DNA of 64,000 nucleotides from Neoceratodus forsteri (taxonomy: Eukaryota > Chordata > Ceratodontiformes > Ceratodontidae), in the NCBI GenBank assembly GCA_016271365.2, contig JADMNL010000022.1, positions 221,564,501 through 221,628,500 of the forward strand, given 5' to 3'. The notes under the pieces were generated by a model. It worked only from the letters and a program-made list of their open reading frames with translations, was not told the DNA's origin and did not search any database. Positions within the stretch are counted from its first letter, which is position 1, and each line of letters opens with the position of its first letter. Positions 1 to 10,657 of the stretch are shown here, piece by piece. Made by a program: the position numbers and the translations under genes.

Positions 1-247
1 CCAAACTTGGTGCCTTGTTCAGGAACCATAGTTGCATCCCTCCTATGGCTAGGCATGAACTTGTTCAGAAGATAATACTGCCTATTTTTGACTACTATGA
101 CATAGTCTATGGTGCTGCCACTAAGTCCTCTCTGGCCATTCTGGAAACCCTCTCCAATTCCTTCTGCCACTTTGCCCTGGATGCCCCCTTGTACCCATCA
201 CTGCAATCTTTATCATGCCCTATCCTTCCCCTGTCTTACAAATAGGT
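1..247 (+). mobile_element. Rex1/L2-group LINE, 5' part of split copy (C-terminal region of reverse transcriptase ORF)
   Basis: The frame at 15-245 reads as the region after the RT palm of a Rex1/Babar or L2-group LINE: motif LPIFDYYDIVYGAATKSSL, then a Phe/Ala-rich stretch (SFCHFALDAP). The same motif occurs on the minus strand near 62450 (LIFDYVGVVYGIPFSTSL), which shows this is a repeat family and not a host gene. The reading frame stops where a CR1 element begins near 248. The element resumes at about 1290 and runs to its 3' end near 2199. The copy is 5' truncated by the window edge and not functional. Rex1 versus L2 assignment is from protein flavour only. Confidence 0.75.
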
Positions 248-1290
248 GATACATAGAAACATAGACTTTGACAGCAGATAAGGACCACTTGGCCCACCCA
301 GTCTGCCAATTTCCCTACCTGCTGGATAAGCTGCAGATTCTAGTTAACCAACAGCCTACTTCCTGCCACCCCCACTACAATTGCCTTGTGTCTGTCCCAT
401 GCATGTTTGAATTCCCCCACTGCTTTAGCCCCAACAACCTCCCCAGGAAGGCAGTTCCACGCATCCACCACTCTCTCCGTGAAAAAAGATTTCCTCACAT
501 TACCCCTGAGCCGTCCCCCCTCTATCTTTAAATTGTGTCTCCTTGTTCTTACACATCTCTTTTTCTGAAAGATGCTACCCTCCTGGACTTTGTTGATTCC
601 CTTGAGGTACTTGAACGTTTCTATCATGTTCCCCGTCTCTCCTTTCATCAAGGGTATACATATTAAGCTCTCTCAGTCTCTCTTCATATGATTTCTGATG
701 CAGACCCTGCACCATTTTAGTTGCCCTCCTCTGGACTGCTTCCATCCTGTCTATATCCTTGTGTAGATGAGGTCTCCAAACTGCACACAGTACTAGATGG
801 GGTCTCACCAACTGTCTGTACAGAGGGATAACCTTCCTTTTTCTACTTGTGTTGCCCTTCCTATGCATCCCAGTATCCCCTGGCTCTCCTTACTGACTTC
901 TCACATTGCTTACACCTTTAGATCATCTGATATGACTACCCCAAGTCCTGTTCCATTGTTGTTGTTGTTAGTACCTCCCTGCTATTGTATACTCTTCTCC
1001 TGGGTTTTTCCCAGGTGCATTACTACACTTCTTTGCATTGAATCTAAGTTGCCATATGTCTGACCATTCCTCCAACCCTTCCAAGTCCTTCTCATCCTTT
1101 CTACCCCCCCTTGTGTATCAACTCTGTTACAGATCTTGGTATCATCTGCAAAGAGGCATACCTTTCCCTCCAGACCCTCTGCAATGTCACCTATAAAGAT
1201 GTTAAAGAGGACTGGACCCAGTACTGAGCCCTGAGGTACTCCACTAGTGACCCCCCTTTCTTTGGAATGTGTTCCACTCTCCCACTGTGC
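248..1290 (-). mobile_element. CR1 LINE, 5'-truncated, inserted in the Rex1/L2-group copy
   Basis: Minus-strand RT pseudogene. From its 5' side it shows a GVPQGSVLGPVLF block, the catalytic LFADDTKICN box, an IPLYRQLVRPH block, RRATKMVQGL, and a C-terminal KIEGGRLRGNVRKSF / ERVVDAWNCLP region. These lie in three frames (about 982-1290, 575-868 and 340-651), so there are at least two frameshifts. The 3' end (248-300) reads ...CTATGTTTCTATGTAT, matching the CR1-type terminal short repeat. It is the same subfamily as the plus-strand copy at 26789-28540. Flanking Rex1/L2-group sequence on both sides shows this is an insertion, with about 15 codons of the host element apparently lost at the junction. 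Confidence 0.9.
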
Positions 1291-2199
1291 TAAAATCACC
1301 TCCAAGCATTGGTTGGGTGAGCTCCTTTCCTACCTCACCTCCTCCTTTATAACACCCCCACCTCCCATTCCCTTAGATCAACCGACTCTTGCACCCTGGT
1401 AGTCCCCTGCAGATCCACCCAAATTATCCAATCCAGTTACTCTAACTGCCTCCCAAAAATCTGGAATTCCCTCCACCCTCAAATCCAGCACTCATTTTCT
1501 GACTACTCCATCAGCTCTGCCCTCAATAATTACTTTGTTCCTAGCTGCTCCTGTCATGTCCCTCCCTAACCCCCTCTTCTAAGCCGTGGACAAATCCTAC
1601 CTCTCTACCCTCACCTTCATTTTACCCTGTGAAAACCCACCCTACAAATCTCTAGCCATCCTTCCACCAAATTGCTCCCCCTTACTGGCCTCCCTTGATC
1701 TCTCACAGAATGTAAAAGACCCTGAATGCTCTCCATGGGCCCCTCTCCTACACCCCCAAGGAGCTTGTATCTCTGATCTATTCCCTTCCCCCACTATCCT
1801 AAAGTGGTCTCTCTGGGACACTGCCTTATCCCTTTCTCTCTGGTCCCACCAGTCCCCTTGCAGGGTTCCTCACATCCTGAGGGGGTCTCCAGGGACATGA
1901 TTCTTTCTTCCCCCACCTCACCCCTCCCTCCCTTTCCCCCTTTTCTTTCATGTAAGCACTTGTTTACTTATTAACCCAGCACTTATTATTGTCCACTCTT
2001 TCTACATGTTATGCACAACACTCTTGTAACACTGTTTGTAACACCTGCTTTATGACTGTCTGTTAATGTTGATTTTGTAACTTGAATGTTTACTGTCTCA
2101 TTCCTATTGTACCCCTTCCCCCCAGGTCGCACCAGAAGATGAGCGACTTGTTGCTCAGTGTGTCTTCCTGGTGAAACATTTCAATAAATAAATAAATAC
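1291..2199 (+). mobile_element. Rex1/L2-group LINE, 3' part of split copy with (AATA)n tail
   Basis: Continuation of the element at 1-247. The first codons (LLSYLTSSF) align with the stretch seen in the minus-strand copy at 61930-62945 (LPSYLSSLL). Further on, one frame reads DSCTLVVPCRSTQ and then KIWNSLHPQIQHSFSDYS, the typical LINE C-terminal motif before the stop near 1568. The following ~600 bp is pyrimidine-rich 3' UTR. The end is CTTCCTGGTGAAACATTTC followed by AATAAATAAATA at 2181-2199. That terminal block recurs at 31540-31606 and resembles the tail of the long SINE described below. Confidence 0.8.
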
Positions 2200-2559
2200 A
2201 ATTTTTTGTAATATTTTACCTCAGATTTTCAGCATAGCCTTCTTATGACCTTACCTCATGAACAAGGGTGAGACAATTTTCAATCCTGCCCAAAAGGTGA
2301 TTTCACACAGCAACCATGAAATCACCTTTCATGATGGAGATGCTTAATTTTACCACAGCTGTTCATGAGATGAGGTCCCAAAAAAGCCATTTTGAAGAGC
2401 TGGGGAAAAATATTAAAAAAGACTAAGTTATGATGACAAGTTAAAAACCCATTAAAATATGTTGATCCATATATCTGATTTCCTCAGTTCCCAGACCTAT
2501 ATTGAAGAGTGAAAACATGTCTCCAGTCCAGAGCGGATTATGGTGTTGGACTTCTGGTT
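2200..2559. other. Unassigned non-coding DNA
   Basis: No coding, RNA or repeat signature recognised. AT-rich, with short A runs only. Confidence 0.5.
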
Positions 2560-3212
2560 GATAAGTAAGTGCTGGGGGGTCTTGGGTGGTGGGCACTGAT
2601 TGGGAGGATAGGGAGGGGGAGGATAACAATGGCAGTATGCCAGTGGTGGCAACAGACATTGATGATGGTTTTCTTTTTTACAGGATATATAAAAATAAAA
2701 AAGACTACAAGGGATGGTTTTCTTTATTTCAGGTACTGAGAGGTACCAACGTTAGGGATTGGGCACCCCAGTGTCAGTGTTATGTTTGGGGGCACCAGAG
2801 TGGGCTCCCCAGTGTCACACATTGAAAATGGGTGGGATGGGGGTACTAGCTGGCACCAGGGTTTGGGCACCCTGAAGTTAGAAAATTAATTAAAGGGTGG
2901 GGTGTGTGGGGTGGTGGGTGTTGAGTGGGAGGGTCAGGTGGGAAGGTAACAGCAGCAGTGTATTGGTGGCAAAAGACATCAATGCATGGTTTTAATTTTT
3001 AAAGGGTGTATAAAAATAAAAAAAAGACTAAGGGGTGGTTTTCTTTATTTCAGGTAACAACGCTGAGTATTACGCACCTCAGTGTTGATGTTATATGTGG
3101 TGGCACTGGTGGTGAGTTCCCCAGTGTCATACAAGTGAAAAGGGGGTTGGGGGTGTACTAGCCAATAATGGGGACTGTGAACCCCAATGTAAGAAGATTT
3201 AGTAGGGGGAAG
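2560..3212. repeat. Two-copy tandem duplication, unit about 322 bp
   Basis: Copy 1 (about 2560-2885) and copy 2 (about 2886-3212) are direct, diverged repeats. Shared anchors at a constant 321-325 bp offset are GGTGGTGGG (2585 and 2910), TTTTCTTTATTTCAGGTA (about 2718 and 3039) and a CCCCAGTGTCA block (about 2809 and 3119). Each unit is G-rich and contains a TATAAAAATAAAAAA stretch followed by a splice-acceptor-like TTTCTTTATTTCAGG. No coding potential. It may be a fragment of a larger minisatellite or internal repeats of an unknown transposon. Confidence 0.75.
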
Positions 3213-4330
3213 TAATTGGAGGTTGAAACTGATACTTGTCAGAGAGTGGAGGGATTGTTTTTATGTTGGGGAGACCATAATAGGCTGATCATGATGCTGA
3301 TCAGCTCTTCTTGGTGGCTGCATTATGGAGATCAAAAGAAAGAGCCACTGCATGATTTGGGCAGCTTCTTTTCTTTGAGCCACATGGAGTTCCCACTCAG
3401 CAAGACTATCAGATTGTCATGATCAGCCTGACTGATGATTGGTCTGACATTGTTCAGCACCTTGCAGACTGGGCCAACAGCGACACCTCTCAAAGCCCAC
3501 TATAATATCAATATGTTTGTTTTACACAAGTGCAAGGGCAAACATAAAAATCCCAAATCAACCTAAGCTATTGTAGGATATTCAGTAACAAAACCGAAAT
3601 AGTAGTATGATTTATTCTGTATATAGTGGTAGAGTTAAATGAGGTAAGCTCAAGAAACCACAACAGAAAATACAAAGCAGTCTAAAAATGAGCTAGTTTG
3701 AACATTTGTAACTTTATTATCTATTACAGCTGTTATTCTATTCTACACTATCTGAACTATAGCGGTAAAGCATGTTAATAGTGTAAACCACCAAGGATGC
3801 GAACCTCTCAAGGTGTTACTTCCGACTATTTCCACTTCCTAAGACAGCTTCTATTGCATGAAAGTACAAATATTTATTGCATAAATTATAGCAGGAACTT
3901 TTCAGGGTAACATATTTAATAGATCATCTGGGGACATAAATGTGGAAAAAGACACTCATACTATTTCATACTTATTTGGAATATTACATACCAAACAATT
4001 ATAGGGATATTCAAACTGTGCACAATGTCTATATGTGGAAGTCTGTTTAAGCCCTTAAGTGCTGCTGGATGTACACTGTATGTCCTGAACTTTATTGTGA
4101 TGTTTCTGACTCATTTTGGCACTTTTTAATGCAGTATCAGCTACTGTGCATACACAGGACATTGTATAACATGGATATAATGACAAATCTAAAATTCTGT
4201 TGTACAGAAACAGATTAAATAAGTAAAACATGTATACTGTTATATTCAGTGTGGTTTTCTTTTAAATGGAAGGGAAACAATGGCCACAAGATGGCACTGT
4301 AGGATAATGAATACAACTGGTCATGTATAC
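3213..4330. other. Unassigned non-coding DNA
   Basis: No ORF with family-like composition and no repeat family recognised. AT-rich unique-looking sequence. Confidence 0.5.
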
Positions 4331-4567
4331 GCTGGCACCAAATACCACAAGTATGTTAAAAATAAGTTTTATTGAATTACATACCACAGCCTTGGGATTC
4401 TCCCATGGTCCACCAATGTTTCACCCCAGAACTTAATGCTTTTTCAAGGTGCTGAAAAAGCACCAAGTTCCAGCATGAAACACTGGTGAGCTATGGGAGG
4501 ATCCTGGGGTGGTGGTATGTAATTCAGTAAAGCTTAATTTTAGCAGACTTGCAGTGCTTGGTGCCAG
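4331..4567. repeat. Large palindrome (inverted arms ~115 bp), MITE-like or Penelope-like
   Basis: The left arm starts GCTGGCACCAAA at 4331 and the right arm ends TTTGGTGCCAG-like at 4558-4567. Inside, TTGAATTACATACCAC pairs with GTGGTATGTAATTCAG, and the centre closes with GGTGCT-GAAAA-AGCACC at 4450-4465. The arms are diverged by roughly 15-20%, so this is not a recent fold-back artefact. The inner GAAACATTGGTGG-type wording reminds me of 3' regions of Penelope-like elements, but I cannot confirm that. No protein is encoded. Confidence 0.75.
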
Positions 4568-5137
4568 ACGTTTTGTATTCCTGCTTGTTTGGTCTCTGTC
4601 CGAGGCACAAGCACTGGCAAGGAGCAGCCCTGTTGTGTTTTGTTCCCTTATACACTGTATAGGAAGAAAATGAGAACAAAATATGTCTGGGACACTCTTC
4701 TTGAAAGAAGGGCACTACTAAGCTCTTCTCAAAAGGAATCAAACTCAGCATCAGATTGGGCGGGGGGATGAAGACAGCATAAAGGTCTAATTACGACAAA
4801 CCTGCTCTTTTCTGAAGGTTTGAAGTTACCTACAAATTAATATAGTGTTCAGCCACTTATTGAGTAACATTGGCTAGGTCAAATGGAAATTCTGAGCATG
4901 TTTGTAGTAGGTTCAGCAGTAACATGCAGAGGTACTGTATGAGACAGCAAAAGGTTAATTTTATTTGGTAAATGTCAGGACAAGTTATACTGGCTTCCCA
5001 GAATTTTCATCTGCGCATGTTTGTATTTGTATATAAAGGGATATATCCTGCAGGATCTATGATCCTTATACTACCACTGTGTCATATGTAGAAGCCCTCA
5101 CATACAGCAGATAGTACCTGCTCTGAATACCTTTATG
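4568..5137. other. Unassigned non-coding DNA
   Basis: Short open frames here show no recognisable family. Nothing else seen. Confidence 0.45.
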
Positions 5138-5439
5138 TACAGTAGAAGCCACTTTAACAGGACTGGCTTGTTGAAAGTTAATCATCCCATTAAAGTGGGC
5201 ATCCCTGCAAGAAGAAATTTACTCTGACACAGCAAAATTGCTTTATATGTTATTTTTAGGTGCTACAGTTGTGCTGGTTGCTGTGGATGTGATGGGGATT
5301 GTGAAAACAGGCGGGAGCATAGAGACAAGGGGTCTGTGTGGGGAAATGCATCATTTTTCTTGTATGCTTGTGCTTTGTGCTTCTTTAAATTCACTTAACA
5401 TTATTTTTTTTTGCAACTGCTATGGGAGGTCATAGGTCA

Positions 5440-7270
5440 GTGTACACTTTTGGGCTTCTTCCAACAATATCAAAGCAGCCTCTGTCAGGTGTGAGAAGGA
5501 TGAGGATGAGTGGGTTTCTACAGATCTAGAGGTGGATGGTGTTGGCAGGAAGAAGTTAGCCACTGGTGCAAGTTCATGCCGTGAAGTTGCAGAAGATGCG
5601 ACTAATGCCACAGAAAAAGTCAGTGATCGTTCTTTTTTTTTATATTTAGATTTGTTTTCTGCTCCGGAGCACTGGCAAGTGGCTATAACCCTCCTGATGG
5701 AGGGTCTCTCTCTCTCTCTCTCTGGTCCCGCCACTCCCACCCTCGCTGGTCCCTGGGAATCCCTCCATGGATTGCGCTCCTCAGAGGGGCCAGAGAAGAT
5801 GTTGCTGGCTTCTCCTCCTCCTCAAAGGCCCAATCCAGAAGCTGGGGACAGCCCTCATGAGCAGCGGACCATTACAGAGCCTGCCAGGCTTTTTTCTGCC
5901 ATTTTCTCCCATTTCCCCCTTCCCTACCAATGCAAAGATGTTAGAACATGCTTCTCGACCAATACTGTCATCCAGCCACTGCCAGAGGGAAGTCAGTCAA
6001 CAAGTCTCCCTGCCCCTGAGAGAGGAGAACAGTCCTCTGGATGCTCGATCCTCTCTCCCCCTGCTGACCTCTGGCAGCCTGGGCTCATTCCTGAACTGGA
6101 TTGCCAGCTTGGCCTGAAGTGTGTGGACCATTGCCTCAACCTCCAGCACCACCGGGCTGGCCAGTGATCATTCTTTGTCTTTTTTCAGTCAGAGCTTGTG
6201 CCTGTATGGAGCGTTTGATTTCGAACAGCTACTCCCAGATTCCCATCTGACCATGCTGCTGGCACCACTCCATTGTGGAGCTCAGATCTGTCAGTGCATC
6301 CATTGTTGAAATTGATCTGGTAGCCACTGGATTATCAGCATTAGAACTGTCATCTTGATCCGTGTCTGTGTCTGTGCCTTTAAAGACAGCATTAACCAGC
6401 TCTTCATCTGTGAGATTGCCCACAGTAGGTTCTTCATCATCTATGCCTACAAACTCAGCAAAAACAGCGGCATCCATAAAGGTAGGCACAGCAACATCTT
6501 CAAGTGCAGAGGCAGTGTTCAGGTCACTGATTGGGATAGATGTAAACTGTGCTTTTGAGAAACAGTTCGCAATTGTGCTCTGTTTTACAGCTCCCAGGCT
6601 CTATGAAGCATGTAAATGAAGTCCAGTAAATTCACCTTGGGGGTGATTTCTGCACATTGAGCTGTTTCGCCCTCTTCTATGCTCTGCAAAATTTTACCCA
6701 CCACATATGAACAATAGTGCCCTTTTAAATTTGTTATTATGCCCATATTCATGGGCTTCAAGATGGATGTAGTGTTGGGTGGGAAGAAGACGAGATTAAT
6801 AAACTTTAACCTTCTGGCAAGTTCATGGGGGTAAGCCAAGCACTTGTCCACAAACAACAGGATTTTTCTTTGGCTCCTTCTGAGCTCCGAGTCCCAAGTT
6901 ATCAACCAATCCTGGAGCATAGCACTGGTCATCTAGGTGATGCCATTTGAGCAGCTAACTCGACCGCTTTTGCTTTTAGAATCGGACTAGATACTCGAGT
7001 TCCCTCATCCAAGGCTTGAGTGAACCACAACATAAGTGTGTCCTCTACCTCACTGTACTTGCCTTTGTGCTTTCTTTTTCTGCCAGGTTGCTGTTTGATC
7101 ATGATTCTGCCAGGATTGCTTCTCTGTTTTTACTAGTTCTTCCTGCCGGGCTCTTTGAGATTTTGAACTCGGCAGCAACAGGATAGCAAGTGGCCTGGTT
7201 TGTTGAGCACTTCAAGAATGCAAACTCTGTCAGACAAGGTAATCTCATTCCTAGGCAGAGACATACTGGA
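5440..7270 (-). pseudogene. Tigger transposase pseudogene (CENP-B-like helix-turn-helix plus DDE)
   Basis: Order on the minus strand: an N-terminal helix-turn-helix near 7255-7100 (LSDRVCILEVLNKPG, then after a frameshift VAAEFKISKSPAGR and NREAILAES); a Tc5/CENP-B domain near 7040-6945 (MLWFTQALDEGTRVSSPILK); and a DDE core at 6932-6585 (MTSAMLQDWL, KILLFVDKC, NLVFFPPNTTSILKPMNMGI). Then comes an acidic C-terminal region at 6489-6229 (VGIDDEEPTVGNLTDEELV). The first catalytic Asp region is missing because the CENP-B part runs almost directly into the second block. The third catalytic Asp of the usual QPMDQGI motif is Asn here (KPMNMGI). Several stops and frameshifts are present. In the intact family this enzyme cuts and pastes the element at TA sites. 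Confidence 0.9.
5636..6161 (-). mobile_element. Retrocopy-like insertion inside Tigger, flanked by a 15 bp target duplication
   Basis: CAGTGATCGTTCTTT at 5621-5635 and CAGTGATCATTCTTT at 6162-6176 are direct repeats. Removing the segment rejoins the Tigger frame (RMIT + DFFCGI). On the minus strand the insert ends in TATAAAAAAAA beside the duplication, as expected for a reverse-transcribed RNA. Near its minus-strand 5' side it reads VVLEVEAMVHTLQAKLAIQF, which could be coiled-coil coding. I do not recognise the source: a processed transcript or an unknown LINE ORF1 are both possible. It contains a short CT run at 5705-5724. The long plus-strand open frame across it is judged spurious. Confidence 0.75.
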
Positions 7271-7572
7271 CAGGGAATCAGCTCTAGCACAATGCCAAAC
7301 ATCGTCAGCAATGGCAACAAGATGCAAACGGAAAGCACAGTGGATTTTTAAGGTGATTGTGAAACCCATTAACAAGTAATTACAGTGGTAAAGGTCAGAA
7401 TACTTGACAGAATTGTCCCACTAAAGAGGCTTTCTCTTTAATTGCTGTCCCGATAAAGCATTTTTGGAACGCAGCACTTTGCATGCATGGGACAAAATCA
7501 GTTCCTGTTCAAACGTCTCATTTAAGCAGGCATCTCGCTTATCTGAGTCCCATCTATGTGACTTGTACTGTA

Positions 7573-8439
7573 CGTCTTAAGGTCATGTTGGGTTTTCTGT
7601 ACTTCAGTTGAAGGGTTGCAACCTATATTGTTATATGTAAGGCAAAGAGGAAAAAAGTGCATTTTATGATAGATCTGTCTTTCTTTCTTCCTCCAGCTCC
7701 ATTATGGTGCCTATGTCTACAGTGAACAGTTCCTTGAAAAAAAAAGATTGGGAAGATTTAGTTCAAGTTCAGAATAAGTACAAACATTACTGGCACACCT
7801 TGGAACATAGGTGAATTTATTCATAGCTGTTCATAAGTGGGTGGGAATTGTATTGATCAGTCCATGTTTAAAACAAGGCTAATTGAATGTTGCACAAGTG
7901 TTCAGGCAATGGAAATAAAAAGAACAAATATAACAAGAGGGAGCACTATATGTTTTATCCCATGTGCAGCAGCACTAAGTGCATACCAATGGTAAAGGCC
8001 AGTTTGTGGTCCAAAAAGTTATTCAGGCAAGACTGGATGGAGATCCAAGAAAACACCATCCAGATGAAGCAAATGATGATTTTAGGATGAGGGAGCATGT
8101 AACCACAAAGTGCAAATATGAGTTAGGCATTTGCAGCAGTCATCAGTTAAAACAGCAGGCAAGTATCAACTAATCATGTGCTGAGGGTCTCCATGACAGT
8201 TTCCATCTGTAGGTAGTTTAGGCAAGCAATCTGTAGAGTCACCATCAGCACAAGGATCAAGATGCAAGTTGTCAGATCTGTCACTCAGATGAAGCCAACA
8301 GTTATTGCCAAGAAAAGGGCACATAGCTTTGTGAGGCAAACCTGAAAATCTCAGTTTACCATCTTGTTGAAATAGTAATTGGCCTCAGATTGGACAATAA
8401 GTAAATGATATACAAATTAAATGTTATTTTTTTTGGGGG
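7573..8439. other. Unassigned non-coding DNA
   Basis: No recognisable gene or repeat. The short open frames look like chance. Confidence 0.45.
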
Positions 8440-8447
8440 GGGTCAAC

Positions 8448-9516
8448 CAAGGCTGACATCAGAGGGTGGTGCAAAGGATGCCACTGCACCAGGGCCCAGA
8501 GTGCAGGGGGACCCAGAGACCCATCTGTCAAATTTTTCTTTTTTTTTACTTTAAGATGGCAATTGGTACCACGCTCATTGGCCACCCTCCTCGGCTCTGC
8601 CCCTGCCCTGTCTGCCAGATCTCAAGCCTCAGCCAAGCCATTAATTGATTTACATAAATCAAAATATCAAGGCGTTGCTGGCGTGCCAGGCACTCTTACC
8701 TGCTGGCAGGTAGATACAGTGCCAGAGCCTTTGTCTTGCTATCTCCTCCTCTGAGTCCTGATGGTCCAATCCTCTCTCACTGGTGGTCACCTCCTCTCCC
8801 CGAGATGTCTCCTGGCTGGCTACTGGTTTGTAAATCCCTCACAGAGTCAGTGAGTGACCATGCCTTGCACCCAGCACATCCATCAAGTGTTTACAAACTG
8901 CAATGATGTTAGTCATGGATGGGAGGGGTACAGCAAACTAAACAGTGGGTGTATAACTGACAGACAGACACTGCAGTCACCTGACCATCTGCTTTGTAGG
9001 TCAGGTGGTGCTCTGCCTCAGGACTATCTGTCTGTCTCTTGATGATTTGCTTTGCCACCAGTCAGTCTGAAAAGTCAAGCAAGAGGAGGTTGGACAGAAA
9101 AGCTGTGTGTATGCCTCAGTGTGAATGTGTGAACCTCAAAAAATAGCAGTTACACAATTAAAAACTAATGCTTGTCTTCTGTTGTGCCTCCAAGTTTTCT
9201 ACACTTATAGTGTAGTAGGTCTGACTCTACAGAAGCGTGGTCAAGTCATCAGTGGGCATGATTTGGGAGAAAAACAGTAAATTAGTGAAGCCAGAAGGAG
9301 ACGGCCCAGGGGTGGGGAGAGAGAGGAGGTGTGGCGGGGGGGGAGTAGTAGTAGTGATGGCCTGGGGAGAGGATAGATCCAGATTGACCTTGCCTCAGCC
9401 TGGTTGCATGTTGTGTGTGGGGCGGGGGAAAAACTACATGTGGTGTGTGTCTTGGTTGGGAAGGGCCCACTTCACAGTTTTGCACCAGGGCCCAATAAAT
9501 CCTATAGCCAGCCCTG
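8448..9516. mobile_element. Non-autonomous hAT-like DNA element with 8 bp target duplication
   Basis: The left end is CAAGGCTGACATCAGAGGGT and the right end on the minus strand is CAGGGCTGGCTATAGG. Both continue into a CACCAGGGCCC-type block (8485-8496 and 9482-9493). Flanks are GGGTCAAC (8440-8447) and GAGTCAAC (9517-9524), an 8 bp duplication with one mismatch, which is the hAT length. The interior has no transposase and no long credible frame, so the element must have been moved by a partner. CAGGGCYGGC ends are common in hAT families. Confidence 0.8.
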
Positions 9517-9524
9517 GAGTCAAC

Positions 9525-10655
9525 AACGGCTTACAGTATTGTAAAACAGTTTAGTGGTGTGGTTCCAGAGGTTGCTGATTAATCTGAAGCAAGCCTAGAT
9601 TTGCCTACCTGAATATGTGAAAGTGACAGACACTCTGGTGTTGGGAATAGATGGAATCCTTTGAAGTGAGATGACATTTGGGAGTCGGGGGTGATTTTCA
9701 AAGCAGAAATGTGTCCAGAGTTGTTAGACCATATATTAAATGGCCTAACAGTATGGAATGTTTATGTCCAAAAATTCATGCAACTGTGTCCAAAAATGGA
9801 TGGAATTGCACTTGGGTCCACTTTGGACACAATTGTGTCCTACTTTTGGTCCTAATTGTGACTTTTTATTGTAAAAGGATGCAACTTCTGAAAATAGTGG
9901 CAAGGTTGCCTGGATGCAAGAAAACAGATGCAGATACAACATACATTTTGTCTGACCCCAACCTTTTTGAAACTCCACCCTAAGGTTTAAACTGTTTTGC
10001 CACCAAGATAAGAATAAGTTCAACTTGAATTGGGGTGACATGTGAAAGATAATAATTTATTTATTTTATTTTTTTATTTATTGAAGCCTTAAATGAGGCA
10101 GTATTGTGTTATTCTGGATTAATGTCATGTGGAGAACATGAAGCAGTTAAGAGTTTAAGCAAAATGAGTCCACACACTAGTCATATGGGGGGTGGCTCAG
10201 CGTCAATCTGCATCTCAACAGCATGCTGTTACAGCTGTGTAGGCTGAGGCTGGGGTAAATTCATGGACACTGCTGTTATGTTTTGGGTACTTTTCTGACT
10301 CTTGCTTCTATCCTGTTTTCTGTTGGTGCCTTTCATTGTGTGGGATAAATTGTGGCCTCTGTGCTTAATAACTGTCTGAGTCTTCCTATATTGTTTGCTA
10401 GTCCAAGCCTGAATTTTGGAAATTATTTTCACCTTGGCAGTACAAGAGGGAAGGGGCTGATTTGAGAAACTATAGTCACTACTGGGTTATCATCAGACAA
10501 TTTTGACTGGGCAGTTAAAGTCTGAAGTACAGTCATTGACTTGTCTCACTGTGTGGAGGGTGGGCTGGTATCAGAGGTGCAAATGTTGTCATGTTGACCA
10601 CTGTGGTGTCTCTGTGCTTGCTGTTGGGTGACTGAGGGCCCTGACTGTTCAATAA
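9525..10655. other. Unassigned non-coding DNA with a TTTA-rich patch
   Basis: Nothing recognised except a TTTA/TTTTA-rich patch at about 10052-10085. Short open frames show no family features. Confidence 0.45.
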
Positions 10656-10657
10656 AT

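Larger units (their letters stand above)
5140..7570 (-). mobile_element. Tigger-like (pogo superfamily) DNA transposon with TIRs and TA target duplication
   Basis: Left end TA|CAGTAGAAGCCAC at 5138-5152. The right end read on the minus strand is TA|CAGTACAAGTCAC, finishing at 7570, with TA at 7571-7572. A TA duplication and CAGTA termini are diagnostic of Tigger/pogo elements. Between the ends lies a minus-strand transposase pseudogene (next entry). The 2.43 kb length includes a ~526 bp foreign insert at 5636-6161. An internal deletion has removed the first part of the DDE domain. TIR similarity is limited after about 15 bp, so this is an old copy. Confidence 0.88.

Noticed and set aside
5420..5740. 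Separate minus-strand gene (106 codons)
   Set aside because: It is the C-terminal end of the Tigger transposase joined to the insert.
5532..6167. 211-codon plus-strand open frame, Pro/Ser-rich
   Set aside because: It crosses Tigger sequence, the retrocopy insert and both of its boundaries, so it cannot be an ancestral gene. No domain is visible.
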